From the NCBI GenBank assembly GCA_017437125.1, contig JAFSBV010000025.1, positions 62,001 through 126,000 of the forward strand: a stretch of DNA of 64,000 nucleotides, in the 5' to 3' direction. Below the pieces are notes generated by a model. The model was not told the DNA's origin. It did no database searches and saw nothing but the letters and a program-made list of their open reading frames with translations. A program made the translations under genes and the position numbers. This document shows positions 34,497-43,752 of this stretch, piece by piece. The DNA comes from Bacteroidales bacterium. Lineage in GTDB: Bacteria; Bacteroidota; Bacteroidia; Bacteroidales; UBA932. Position 1 is the stretch's first letter, and each line of letters begins with the position of its first letter.

Positions 34497-35846
34497 TTAG
34501 TTATTTGACCACTCCCACTCAAATCTCTCTATATCTTCCTCTACTAAAGGATTTCCACATTGCACCTCAATAAAGGTAAGTTCAGTAATAGCCTTAATAG
34601 CATGGTAATGCTCTACCGGTATATGAACGGTATCACCGGCTTTTACTCGCTTTTCTACTCCATTGAGCACAAAGATTCCTTCGCCTTGTGTGAATGTCCA
34701 TGTTTCTGCTCTATGGTGATGTATCTGGTAGCTTATATTCTTTCCTTCTTTAAGGGTTATGCTTTTAGTTAGTGCGTGATGACCATCTGGGTATATTGTA
34801 TCGTCAAGAACGCGATATGTTCCCCAACGTCTCTCTTCATACATTGGACGTGGTGTGAGATTCTCTACAGCACTCTTTATTTCTTCCGAGTGGTTCTTGC
34901 TACATACAAGGATTCCATCAGGGCAAGCTGCTACGACTATATCTTTTAAGCCGTCTACATATATAGGATGCTGTAGTTCATTAATGACATGAGTACTCTC
35001 ACAGTGAGGTCCCATTACTGCGTTTCCAAGAACTGGTTTTCTAAGCTCATCTGTAAGAGTGTTCCATGTGCCTAGGTCTTTCCACTGGCCATTGAATGGT
35101 ACTACTGCTACTGACTGCGCTTTTTCTGCTACCTCATAGTCGAAAGAAATCTTAGGAAACTCATTGTACCTTGATCTAGTATCATCAAAGCTACCGGAGA
35201 TAATATATTGGCGAACAATATTCATCATATAGCCTAGGCGAAATGCAAAGACTCCACCATTCCAGAAGGCGTTTTGTTTAAGAAGCTCATCTGCTACAGT
35301 TATCGTAGGCTTTTCTGTAAAACGAGCTACATTCTTGTAGGTCTCTTTTCCTGAATCTGCTACTGGTACAACATATCCATATTTCTCACTCGGATAGGTC
35401 GGAGTAATTCCCATCAATACAAGCTCTGCAACATTATTTTCTACACATTCTACCATTTTACTAATGGTGTGAAAGTATCCACTTTCTGTGTATGGGTCAC
35501 AAGGCATAATTACGACTACTTCATCATCGTTGCATTTTTTTGCTAATGAAAGATAGCTAGCCGCTAATGCTATTGCTGGGAATGTGTCTCTTCTCACAGG
35601 TTCAGTTACTACAGATACTGTGTCACCTAACTGGTTTGTGATTATATCTAATTGGCTTGCGTTTGCTGCAAGGGTAATTTCATTTGTAAGGTTTGCTTCT
35701 CTTACTTGGCGCACTACTCTTTGCACCATTGATTCCATTGTGCCGTCTTCTTTCTCAAGAAGAGGAAGGAACTGCTTACTTCTAGCGTTATTGCTTAGCG
35801 GCCATAGGCGTTTGCCTGAACCTCCGGATAAAAGTATTAATTGCAT
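34497..35846 (-). CDS. manC: Mannose-1-phosphate guanylyltransferase / mannose-6-phosphate isomerase
   Basis: Two-domain enzyme (449 residues) for GDP-mannose supply. The N-terminal guanylyltransferase has LILLSGGSGKRLWPLSNNAR with SKQFLPL, DEVVVIMPCDPYTESGYF, ARFTEKPTITVAD, WNGGVFAFRLG and QWKDLGTWNTL. The C-terminal cupin of the type II phosphomannose isomerase follows (RWGTYRVLD, ISYQIHHHRAETWTFTQGEG, AGDTVHIPVEHYHAIKA). At 449 residues it is slightly shorter than typical AlgA/ManC (about 470-480). It may be redundant with the single-domain enzyme at 3518-4561. Position between the rmlA-rmlB chimera and the TIR remnant marks a rearranged part of the locus. Confidence 0.92.
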   Translation of the reverse strand: MQLILLSGGSGKRLWPLSNNARSKQFLPLLEKEDGTMESMVQRVVRQVREANLTNEITLAANASQLDIITNQLGDTVSVVTEPVRRDTFPAIALAASYLSLAKKCNDDEVVVIMPCDPYTESGYFHTISKMVECVENNVAELVLMGITPTYPSEKYGYVVPVADSGKETYKNVARFTEKPTITVADELLKQNAFWNGGVFAFRLGYMMNIVRQYIISGSFDDTRSRYNEFPKISFDYEVAEKAQSVAVVPFNGQWKDLGTWNTLTDELRKPVLGNAVMGPHCESTHVINELQHPIYVDGLKDIVVAACPDGILVCSKNHSEEIKSAVENLTPRPMYEERRWGTYRVLDDTIYPDGHHALTKSITLKEGKNISYQIHHHRAETWTFTQGEGIFVLNGVEKRVKAGDTVHIPVEHYHAIKAITELTFIEVQCGNPLVEEDIERFEWEWSNN

Positions 35847-35871
35847 TATATGTTGTTATCGTTATATTCTT

Positions 35872-36516
35872 CTATTTAATTTCCTTTCTAATCTCAAATT
35901 CCCCAATGCGCTCTCTTATACAGATTGCGCTATTGATTGCAGCATCCATATCATTGATAAAAGTTTCCCATGAAACGATATGGATATAAGAGTACGGCCA
36001 TTTCTGTATTGTGTCTCGTTGGTTGCAATCGTATTTTTCGGGGCGTTTCCTGTTGAAGGTGTTTTCCCTGATAATCGTGAAAAGGTTTGCTGTATTAAAG
36101 TGTGTGCAACCACTAGGGCAACATGTTCTTTTCGTCAATACATATTCATAAGATCCGTTGATATCGGGAAGAACGACACCAAGAACGGCATTTGTTCTTG
36201 AGGTTTTGTCAGCTCTTTTGACTTCTTTGAGAGAGTATGATATTTCCCATGGTATCCATTGGTCTTTCTCCGGAATGATGTAACTTTTCATGCGTGGAGA
36301 TATGAGAACTATGGTTACAGAGCTATCATATATCTTGTCTCTCAGTTTGGATTCTATGGTTTCGTCCTTAAAGTTGGAGAGGTCTTCTCCGTCTTTTTCG
36401 CCTTTGTTTATGTGGTCTCCTTCCGCAAGGCGTTCTTGTATTTCATCTACATAGTCGCGTACCTTGGTCTGTTCCCAGTTTGGGGTCCGATCCAAGCGCT
36501 GGACTGAGGTGTACAA
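35872..36516 (-). pseudogene. N-terminally truncated TIR-like (ThsB/DUF1863-type) protein
   Basis: The frame of about 214 residues matches a TIR-like family: VRDYVDEIQERLAEGDHINK, DLSNFKDETIESKLRDKIYD, SSVTIVLISPRMKSYIIPEK, DQWIPWEISYSLKEVKR, NAVLGVVLPDINGSYEYVL. Relatives start with a first beta strand such as VF(I/V)SY(K/H)Y about 15-20 residues earlier. Here that part is replaced, only a TTG could serve as a start, and there is no ribosome site, only 18 bp after the rmlA stop. I read it as a decapitated defence gene whose 5' end was lost at a recombination point. The C-terminal part looks intact. Residual expression by read-through from rmlA is conceivable but the strand needed for a TIR fold is missing. 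Confidence 0.7.
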
Positions 36517-36534
36517 AAGGAGGAATCAGTTCAA

Positions 36535-37440
36535 TTAACCGAGATTAGGATTACCGGTCTGCTTTACTTCATCAATCACTCTAAGAAGGTACTGACCGTA
36601 CTGATTCTTGAGCATAGGTTGGGCAAGTTCACGCATACGTTCTTCTGTGATCCAGCCTTGACGATATGCTATGCCTTCAAGACAAGCGACTTTAAGTCCC
36701 TGACGCTTTTCCAGAACCTCGATATATGTCGATGCTTCTGAAAGTGAATCGTGAGTACCTGTATCAAGCCATGCAAAGCCTCTTCCCAGTGTCTGCACCT
36801 TAAGCTCACCGTCAGCAAGGAACTGCTGGTTGACAGTCGTAATCTCGTATTCTCCTCTCGCTGATGGCTTAATATTTCTGGCAACATTTACTACCTTGTT
36901 AGGATAGAAGTATAGACCAACAACTGCATAATTACTCTTAGGCTCCGCTGGTTTCTCCTCAATGCTGAGACAATTACCTTCACCATCAAACTCTGCTACT
37001 CCATATCTTTCCGGATCACTTACCCAATAGCCGAATACTGTTGCCTTACCATCTTCTTCAGCAGAACGGACAGCCTCCTTCAGCATCGGTACAAAACCGC
37101 TTCCATGAAATATATTGTCTCCAAGTACAAGACACGCACTGTCATTTCCTATAAAATCCGCTCCGATAGTAAATGCCTGAGCAAGTCCATCCGGAGAAGG
37201 TTGCTCTGCGTAAGTAAAGTTCACACCATAATCACTGCCATCACCAAGAAGTCTCTTGAATCCAGGAAGATCATATGGAGTAGAGATGATCAAGATATCC
37301 CTGATACCAGCAAGCATCAGTACTGATATCGGATAATATACCATCGGCTTATCATAGATCGGCATCAATTGCTTGGAGATGCCCTTTGTAATTGGATAGA
37401 GGCGGGTTCCTGAGCCTCCGGCGAGTACGATTCCTTTCAT
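36535..37440 (-). CDS. rmlA: Glucose-1-phosphate thymidylyltransferase
   Basis: Makes dTDP-glucose from dTTP and glucose-1-phosphate, the entry step for dTDP-rhamnose and the dTDP-3-acetamido sugar of this locus. Full length (301 residues). Motifs: [20 protein letters not shown] with the catalytic Lys, [65 protein letters not shown] and [11 protein letters not shown], with [15 protein letters not shown] late. It lies 3 bp downstream of rmlC and just upstream of the TIR remnant. The first 58 residues recur in the rmlA-rmlB chimera. Confidence 0.96.
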   Translation of the reverse strand: MKGIVLAGGSGTRLYPITKGISKQLMPIYDKPMVYYPISVLMLAGIRDILIISTPYDLPGFKRLLGDGSDYGVNFTYAEQPSPDGLAQAFTIGADFIGNDSACLVLGDNIFHGSGFVPMLKEAVRSAEEDGKATVFGYWVSDPERYGVAEFDGEGNCLSIEEKPAEPKSNYAVVGLYFYPNKVVNVARNIKPSARGEYEITTVNQQFLADGELKVQTLGRGFAWLDTGTHDSLSEASTYIEVLEKRQGLKVACLEGIAYRQGWITEERMRELAQPMLKNQYGQYLLRVIDEVKQTGNPNLG

Positions 37441-37443
37441 GAT

Positions 37444-38013
37444 TTAGTATAGATTTTCGTTATAATCAAACAACCAGTCTGCATCCTTCAACTGAGAATG
37501 TTTTGTGTCTTTCTCTGATAGGATAATCTTGTCAAACGGAACCTTCCAGTCAATGCCAAGATCCGGATCGTTCCATGCAATCGCTCCTTCACTCTGAGGT
37601 GCATAGAAATTGTCACATTTATATTGGAAGATAACTTCATCTGTCAGGACGACAAATCCGTGGGCGAATCCTCTTGGGATGAAGAACTGACGATGATTAT
37701 CCTCTGAAAGTTCGACTGCCACATGCTGACCGAATGTCGGAGAGCCTTTGCGGATATCAACGGCAACATCAAGAACAGCTCCTTTGACAACCCTCACTAA
37801 CTTGCTCTGAGCATATGGAGGTTTCTGGAAATGAAGTCCCCTAAGGACTCCATAGCAGGATTTGCTTTCGTTGTCCTGGACGAATTTCACGTCTCTGACT
37901 TGCTGATTGAAATCTCGTTCTGAGAATGATTCAAAAAAGTAGCCACGATGATCACCATAGACTTTGGGCTCGATAATTACGACTCCTTCTATTAATGTTT
38001 TAATTACTTCCAT
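37444..38013 (-). CDS. rmlC: dTDP-4-dehydrorhamnose 3,5-epimerase
   Basis: Third enzyme of dTDP-L-rhamnose synthesis. The ATG at 38011-38013 (MEVIKTLIEGVVIIEPKVYG) is preceded by AGAGGATTGTA, a good ribosome site, giving 189 residues; an upstream reading to 38049 is less likely. Motifs: DHRGYFFESFSERDFNQQV, YGVLRGLHFQKPPYAQSKLV (catalytic His), VRVVKGAVLDVAVDIRKGSP, FFIPRGFAHGFVVLTDE. The start overlaps the end of the dehydratase gene by 14 bp. Together with rmlA here and rmlD at 50517, rhamnose synthesis lacks only rmlB. Confidence 0.95.
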   Translation of the reverse strand: MEVIKTLIEGVVIIEPKVYGDHRGYFFESFSERDFNQQVRDVKFVQDNESKSCYGVLRGLHFQKPPYAQSKLVRVVKGAVLDVAVDIRKGSPTFGQHVAVELSEDNHRQFFIPRGFAHGFVVLTDEVIFQYKCDNFYAPQSEGAIAWNDPDLGIDWKVPFDKIILSEKDTKHSQLKDADWLFDYNENLY

Positions 38014-39940
38014 TACAATCCTCTTCAACCTCCTTATCATACACTTCAAACCTCGAATTCTTGCTCTTGAACTCCGGAACGGTCTTCTTCATAAGTCTTA
38101 CCATATCCTGAATTTCGACTGCTCGTGAAAGTCTTTCAAGTTCATTTGCGACTGCACAGGCATCATCGTAGTCATAACTGCGGACCTTCGCGATCATGAT
38201 ACGGTCATGGTCTGTCGGTATTGTATTTTCCTTATTGGAGAGAACTTCCTCGTAGAGCTTTTCACCTGGACGGAGGCCGCTATATTCAACCATGATGTCC
38301 TTATCCGGTGTGAATCCGGCAAGTTTGATCATTCGACGTGCGAGATCATCGATCTTAACAGATTCGCCCATATCAAATACGAAAATCTGATTACCGGATG
38401 ACATCGTTGCTGCTTCCATTACGAGACGGCAGGCCTCAGGGATCGTCATGAAGAAACGAGTAATTTCTGGATGGGTGACAGTTACCGGACCTCCCTTTGC
38501 GATCTGGTCACGGAAACGAGGGATTACGGAGCCGTTGGAACCCAGGACATTACCGAAACGTGTCGTTACGAATTTGGTCTTTCCTCCGATCTTGCCCTGC
38601 TCCATGGCAAGTCCCATAGACTGGACATAAATCTCGGCGAGACGCTTTGTACATCCCATGATGTTTGTCGGATTCACAGCCTTGTCGGTCGATACCATCA
38701 CCATCATCTCTGCACCGTACTCGACGCACTTGTCTGCCACATTCCTTGATCCGGCTACGTTCACGAGCACTGCTTCACAAGGATTCTCCTCCATAAGCGG
38801 AACATGTTTATATGCTGCTGCATGGAACACAACCTGAGGTTTCCATTTCCTGAAGACATAGTCAAGTCGTGCAGGAATACGTACATCACCTATAATAGGG
38901 GTAAAAGTAAGATTCGGAAACTTCTCTTCCAGTTCAAGACGGATGTTATGCATAGGAGTCTCGGAATTATCATAAAGCACAAGCTCCTTTACTCCGAATG
39001 TCGCAAGCTGACGACAGAGCTCAGATCCGATCGATCCAGCCGCACCTGTAACCATCACCACCTTGCCTCTGAAGTTCTCGACAACCTTATCCATTGAAAT
39101 CTTGATCTCCTCACGCATGAGAAGGTCTTCAATATCTATATTTCTGATCGGAAGGGTCGGCAGACCTTCTGCAGATTCCTCGATAGGAGGTGCAAAAAGA
39201 ATCTTGATTTCATTGTCAACAGCCCATTTTACCACACGATCCTTCTCCTTGTTTGCCTCATCCTTTGTGACAAAAAGGATAGCATCAGTGCGGGTTCTCT
39301 TCATCAACTCGAGGAAATCCTCTTCATTGGAGAATGTATTGACCGGAAGTTCCGTAATCACATGTCGCTGAGCCGGAGCCTGCTTCATGAAGCCGATTAC
39401 TTCATAATGTGGAGATGTCTGGAGTCTCGACACACATGCCACAGATTTGTCTGAAGTGCCGTATATCATCACATTCTGGCAATTACGTCTGTAATCAAGG
39501 CGTGCCTTTACCATATCATACACGATGACCATCGCAGCACGAGCAATGACATAAAGCGCAAATGTCAGCAGGAAATCAGCTGTTGCCGCAAGGAGTACAG
39601 TATCCGAATAACCGCATACCAGTACATATACAGCAAGTACAATCACGGCCTGACCGGCAGCGACACAGGCGAATCTTGCCAACTGACGAAGTGTCGTATG
39701 ACGTATGATGATTCTGTATGTCCTGAATATCCATACGAGCAACGCAGAAGCTGCAGCGCTTATGACCATCCAGAAGATCGCACCTGAGAAAAGGAAAACA
39801 CCTCCACCGACAAGAGACTCAGCAAACAAAGCCGAGATAAAGGATGCTACCGTGGAAATCAACACGTCCATCAGAAATACAGTACGCGTGCTGACATAGG
39901 TCTTAAGATATTTTTTAAAGGTTTTCCCTAATTTGTTCAT
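38000..39940 (-). CDS. Membrane nucleotide-sugar 4,6-dehydratase (WbpM/PglF/CapD-like)
   Basis: 646-residue inner-membrane enzyme. Four membrane helices occupy roughly residues 20-145 (SFISALFAESLVGGGVFLF, FWMVISAAASALLVWIFRTY, FACVAAGQAVIVLAVYVLVC, TADFLLTFALYVIARAAMVI). A Rossmann-like middle domain comes next, then the SDR catalytic domain (VVMVTGAAGSIGSELCRQLA, HAAAYKHVPLMEENPCEAVL, VSTDKAVNPTNIMGCTKR, RFGNVLGSNGSVIPRF). This group dehydrates UDP-GlcNAc to a 4-keto-6-deoxy sugar, feeding the aminotransferase and PglC-like transferase of the locus. It follows wzz by 18 bp and overlaps rmlC. Confidence 0.93.
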   Translation of the reverse strand: MNKLGKTFKKYLKTYVSTRTVFLMDVLISTVASFISALFAESLVGGGVFLFSGAIFWMVISAAASALLVWIFRTYRIIIRHTTLRQLARFACVAAGQAVIVLAVYVLVCGYSDTVLLAATADFLLTFALYVIARAAMVIVYDMVKARLDYRRNCQNVMIYGTSDKSVACVSRLQTSPHYEVIGFMKQAPAQRHVITELPVNTFSNEEDFLELMKRTRTDAILFVTKDEANKEKDRVVKWAVDNEIKILFAPPIEESAEGLPTLPIRNIDIEDLLMREEIKISMDKVVENFRGKVVMVTGAAGSIGSELCRQLATFGVKELVLYDNSETPMHNIRLELEEKFPNLTFTPIIGDVRIPARLDYVFRKWKPQVVFHAAAYKHVPLMEENPCEAVLVNVAGSRNVADKCVEYGAEMMVMVSTDKAVNPTNIMGCTKRLAEIYVQSMGLAMEQGKIGGKTKFVTTRFGNVLGSNGSVIPRFRDQIAKGGPVTVTHPEITRFFMTIPEACRLVMEAATMSSGNQIFVFDMGESVKIDDLARRMIKLAGFTPDKDIMVEYSGLRPGEKLYEEVLSNKENTIPTDHDRIMIAKVRSYDYDDACAVANELERLSRAVEIQDMVRLMKKTVPEFKSKNSRFEVYDKEVEEDCNGSN

Positions 39941-39958
39941 AGGTTATCTCCATTTGAT

Positions 39959-41065
39959 TTAAAGAACATCCTTTAATTTCTGCCAATATTCTTCACCGAA
40001 AAGTACCCATGCTGCAGCACAACATCCTGCAAGGAAGGTAAATATTACTAAAAGTTTTGCCTTACTTGGTGCTGTCTTTCTGATTGGTAAAGTAACAGGG
40101 TTAATAATTACAAATACAGGCTTAGCCTGCTGTTCCTGAATACGAGCGCCTTCAAGCTGGGTAGCAACCTGTGAATAAACCTGATAAGCAAGATTCATTT
40201 CCTGCTGAAGGCGATCTCTCTCAGCCTGCGCACTCAAAAGGATGACGCTCTTGTTTGCATCCACGAACTTTGCATAAGCCTGCTGGGCCTTATAGTAATC
40301 TGCCCTGCGTTCCTCGCATATTTCAGAGAGATTCTGAACATCCTGACGTGACTTTGAAGTGCGATAATCAGACATGTAAGTCTTGAGGTTCTCAACAACA
40401 GCGTTCATGACTGTAGCAACAACCCGAGGATCCTGCATCTCAAGAGACATTGATGTCTTGCCGGTCTTCTTATCGACATTCACCATGATGTTTTCCGAAA
40501 AGAATTTCACTACGCCTCTCACCTTCTTAGGAAGGTTGAAAGGATCAAGTACTGTCTCTGATGTAACAACCTCTTCCTCCTCTGCAGGTTTTCCGATAGA
40601 CATCACCCAGCCGAGAGCTTTGAAAGGAGCATTTATCACATATGACCACCAAGGAGACTTCTGGTATTCAAGCATATAGTCAAGAAGATCGGTCTGAACT
40701 GTTTCATCTTTCCATGTAAATTCCACAGGAAGAGACAAGAGTTCAGTAATGAACGGTACAGAATGAACAACATCAGGAAACATCTCCACACTGATGGCAT
40801 CAATGCTGTTGTTGAGATTCACACCCATCATGGAAGCGATGCTGCTCACGCTTGAGTTCGTTCTCTGCTGAGTCTCTGGTGCGAGGGTCACAGACGAAGT
40901 ATAAGTCTTAGGAATACTGAATCCGGCCACAAGTCCGATTACAGCACCTACGATGCACCATCTGATGATCATCCACTTCTTCTTCCAGAGCTTGCCTATA
41001 AGCTCCATTATGTCTATCTCCTGTTCTTCTTCGTATTGTGGCTGTATGTAATTATTGTTTTCCAT
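39959..41065 (-). CDS. wzz: Chain-length determinant / co-polymerase (Wzz-like)
   Basis: 368-residue inner-membrane polysaccharide co-polymerase. An N-terminal helix (about residues 30-50, IIRWCIVGAVIGLVAGFSI) and a C-terminal helix (KAKLLVIFTFLAGCCAAAWV) bracket a periplasmic domain that ends in a coiled coil (ICEERRADYYKAQQAYAKFV, LSAQAERDRLQQEMNLAYQV). The Pro-rich segment before the last helix (FVIINPVTLPIRKTAPSKAK) is typical of Wzz proteins. No tyrosine-kinase domain follows. It would set chain length with wzy, and it shares one base with the upstream exporter stop. Confidence 0.93.
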   Translation of the reverse strand: MENNNYIQPQYEEEQEIDIMELIGKLWKKKWMIIRWCIVGAVIGLVAGFSIPKTYTSSVTLAPETQQRTNSSVSSIASMMGVNLNNSIDAISVEMFPDVVHSVPFITELLSLPVEFTWKDETVQTDLLDYMLEYQKSPWWSYVINAPFKALGWVMSIGKPAEEEEVVTSETVLDPFNLPKKVRGVVKFFSENIMVNVDKKTGKTSMSLEMQDPRVVATVMNAVVENLKTYMSDYRTSKSRQDVQNLSEICEERRADYYKAQQAYAKFVDANKSVILLSAQAERDRLQQEMNLAYQVYSQVATQLEGARIQEQQAKPVFVIINPVTLPIRKTAPSKAKLLVIFTFLAGCCAAAWVLFGEEYWQKLKDVL

Positions 41066-43482
41066 TATTTTTTAGTATTCATGATTATATTTCCTACTGT
41101 AGCAAGCATTGTTGCGATAGACGAAGAAGTAGTTGCAACGCTGAGGAACTGCTGGAGACTGTTACCATTCTTCTCACGCTTGTTAGGGATGACGATTTCG
41201 CAGCCTGGCTGGATGACATCATAGCTCAACTTCCTGGCCTTTGAGATCGTACCGTTCATATAAACGACATATGCCTTGCTCTTCTTTGACCTGAATCCGT
41301 ATCCTCCGGCCTGCATGACGTAATCCCTGACTGTCTGGTTAGGAACGAAGGTCACCGTATTAGGCTGCATCACATTACCGGAAATCTTAACCGTATTCGT
41401 ATATTCCGGTATGATCAGTCTGTCACCCTCGCGAAGGACAAGGTCGAAATCACCACCAGGAGCAGCCAGAGCCTTGTCAAGCTCGATTCCGACAGTGTAA
41501 ACACGTTCGAAATCTATGGCACTTACATCCACACTGTCACGTCCGCGTCCCACAGTCTCGATAGTTGCCTGGAATCTGGCATACTCCTCAGCGTTCATCA
41601 GGCGGAGAAGTCTCGCACCCTTGACATATGCCCAGTCGTTGAGACCACCGGCCTTCTGAACAAGGTCTGAAAGGCGCTCTTCCTTCTGAGTCATCACATA
41701 TGTACCAGGGAAGATAGCCTCGCCGGAAATTGTCACTGTAGCCTGCTCCACATAACCAGGACTACGGCGAACATAGATCTGGTCATATGGCTGAAGCTTG
41801 AATCCGGCCTCACTGTCAAGAACATAACCGTCCTTGAATGAGAATGTATAAACCTCTCCGATAGTCGATGACTGGTCAGTGCTCTTAGGATTCCTGATAC
41901 GGCGGCTCACGTCGATCTTCACTGTAGAAGCCGATTCAAGAAGACCTCCGGCCTGCATTATGGCATCCTCAAGAGTGGTATTCTCAGCAAACACAAATCT
42001 TCCAGGACGAGCGACCTCTCCAGCCACGGAAATATATCCGAGATCCTGAAGGTCATGTACGCTTGGAATATAAAGCACATCATTCTTCTGAAGCTTTATG
42101 TCTTCCGCAGTACCGCCAAGCACAGCCTTGATGTCAACAGGAATTACCTCAAGAGTCAGGTCCTCACGCTCCCTGTGAAGAAGAGCACGGTTTGTAAATG
42201 CATCTCCCTTGAGACCGTCGGCCTTGGCAATGAGTTCCGAAACGGTCTCCACACCGTTACCGAGCTGATAGACACCCGGACGATATACGGCACCATTGAT
42301 CTCGATCTTGTTTGTGAATCTGTCAAGCATTGCTCCGACTGTCAGAACATCACCATCCATAAGAGTAAACGCCTCATAATCAGGTTGATCAATAGTATAA
42401 ACCTGATATTCCTTTCCGTTCTGACGGACCATACGGATATTGTCCTTATAGGCATCGCTTGTAAATCCTCCGGCATAGCCGATAAGGTCCTGAACAGTCT
42501 CACCATCCTTGAGTTCATAAGCCATCGGCCTCTTGACATTTCCGTCAAGTTCCACGATCTGGCTGTATGGAGGAACGATGATGATGTCCCCCTCTTCAAG
42601 AATCACATTACCGTCAGCTTTGCCGTTGAGGATAAGGTCATATACGTCAACAGTTGCGATGTTCTTACCGTTCCTTACGAGCTGGATGGCACGAAGAGAA
42701 CCGAGGTCGCTGACTCCACCAGCCCTGTGAAGAGCATGATAAAGATTTGAAAGCGAAGAAAGGTAATATGTTCCAGGATTTGCGACCTCGCCCATGAGGT
42801 TCACCTGGATGGTCCTGATATTGCCGAGGGTGAGCTTGATGTCAGATTTTGCATCATCGCCATCGACAGAATAAATCTGACCAAGCTTGCGGCGCATATA
42901 TGAATCCGCCTCCTTTACGGTCATGCCGTTAAGGTTCACGACTCCGATATCCGGAATATTGATGGTTCCGTCAGGTGATATGGTCTGACGGATGCTTGCC
43001 TGATTCGTTCCCCAGATGTCGATGAAAACCTCGTCTCCAGGACCGAGTACATAATTGGTCGGAGTCGGAAGGTTTGAACTTGGAGCGAATGTAAGGTTCC
43101 TGCTGGTGAAGATATCACGTCCGAACACCCTTCTTCCTGGTTCGGTCACTTCCGCCATGATCACATCCATCTCAGCAGCATTCGAAGGAGAAGCCACGTC
43201 CTCTGTTCTGCGCTGACGCTCCTGCACCCCCGCAACAGTCACTGCTCCGCCCTGTCCGGCACGCTCGTTTTCAAATCTCTCCTTGAGACGTTCAGCCTGA
43301 GCACGTGTAACACCACGAGCTGAAAGCTCTTTCACCATGTCATTCTGGGACTTGCCGCTTGCCATTCCCTCCTTGACATAGGCTACCACTGCATCATCCG
43401 ACATCTGCGCAGAAGCCTCGACCGAAGAAAACAGAAGAGCCAACGCTACAGATACGATTGCAAAAAAGTTGATTCTTGTCAT
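41065..43482 (-). CDS. SLBB-domain polysaccharide export protein (Wza-like)
   Basis: Outer-membrane export channel for the glycan, 805 residues. It has a signal peptide (MTRINFFAIVSVALALLFSS, cleavage after VEASA), a short helical domain with DDAVVAYVKEGMASGKSQND, and the poly-export domain (YVLGPGDEVFIDIWGTNQAS, ISPDGTINIPDIGV). Several SLBB units follow (NGAVYRPGVYQLGNGVETVS, ISVAGEVARPGRFVFAENTT, VTISGEAIFPGTYVMTQKEE). Five or more SLBB repeats make it longer than enterobacterial Wza (about 380). It starts the conserved part of the locus directly after UpxY and shares one base with wzz. Its paralogue lies at the far left end. Confidence 0.95.
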   Translation of the reverse strand: MTRINFFAIVSVALALLFSSVEASAQMSDDAVVAYVKEGMASGKSQNDMVKELSARGVTRAQAERLKERFENERAGQGGAVTVAGVQERQRRTEDVASPSNAAEMDVIMAEVTEPGRRVFGRDIFTSRNLTFAPSSNLPTPTNYVLGPGDEVFIDIWGTNQASIRQTISPDGTINIPDIGVVNLNGMTVKEADSYMRRKLGQIYSVDGDDAKSDIKLTLGNIRTIQVNLMGEVANPGTYYLSSLSNLYHALHRAGGVSDLGSLRAIQLVRNGKNIATVDVYDLILNGKADGNVILEEGDIIIVPPYSQIVELDGNVKRPMAYELKDGETVQDLIGYAGGFTSDAYKDNIRMVRQNGKEYQVYTIDQPDYEAFTLMDGDVLTVGAMLDRFTNKIEINGAVYRPGVYQLGNGVETVSELIAKADGLKGDAFTNRALLHREREDLTLEVIPVDIKAVLGGTAEDIKLQKNDVLYIPSVHDLQDLGYISVAGEVARPGRFVFAENTTLEDAIMQAGGLLESASTVKIDVSRRIRNPKSTDQSSTIGEVYTFSFKDGYVLDSEAGFKLQPYDQIYVRRSPGYVEQATVTISGEAIFPGTYVMTQKEERLSDLVQKAGGLNDWAYVKGARLLRLMNAEEYARFQATIETVGRGRDSVDVSAIDFERVYTVGIELDKALAAPGGDFDLVLREGDRLIIPEYTNTVKISGNVMQPNTVTFVPNQTVRDYVMQAGGYGFRSKKSKAYVVYMNGTISKARKLSYDVIQPGCEIVIPNKREKNGNSLQQFLSVATTSSSIATMLATVGNIIMNTKK

Positions 43483-43752
43483 TATTTATCCTTGATTTTT
43501 AAATTATTAGCACTAAGAAAGGACACCCGAAACCATGAGTTTCCGAGAGTCACCTGCAAATTTAACACCGCCTTGCATAAGGCCGAATCGATACGCGCTA
43601 TCCAGCAACATGATACAATTCAGCAATATAACCATCACTATATGTTGCAAATTTAACAAAATTAGTGACAAAATAAAAGGAAAAGCAGGTATAATTTACC
43701 CCCCCCCATGAATTTTTCTAAAACAGAGAGAAAACAGTTCGAAATCAGAAGA
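43483..43752 (-). promoter_or_regulatory. Leader between UpxY and the exporter with tandem -7 elements
   Basis: 270 bp without a gene. Two matching sequences, GTTAAATTTGCA on the minus strand, occur at about 43555-43566 and 43646-43657. Each contains TAAATTTG (plus-strand CAAATTTA at 43557-43564 and 43648-43655), an exact -7 element. They would start transcripts about 70 and 160 bases before the exporter ATG. A C9 homopolymer at 43699-43707 lies about 45-50 bp upstream of the second element. UpxY proteins are known to act on the 5' leader of their own locus, so this stretch is the likely target. Confidence 0.5.
43699..43707. repeat. Homopolymer C9 in the exporter leader
   Basis: Nine consecutive C in an AT-rich non-coding region upstream of two -7 elements; the third such tract in the locus. 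Confidence 0.85.

Noticed and set aside
42055-42750. 231-codon plus-strand reading frame inside the second exporter
   Set aside because: Antisense shadow of a well supported gene, without motifs.
43483-43752. Invertible promoter as in Bacteroides fragilis capsule loci
   Set aside because: No inverted repeat pair flanking the promoter region was found; the homopolymer tract is the only visible variability signal.
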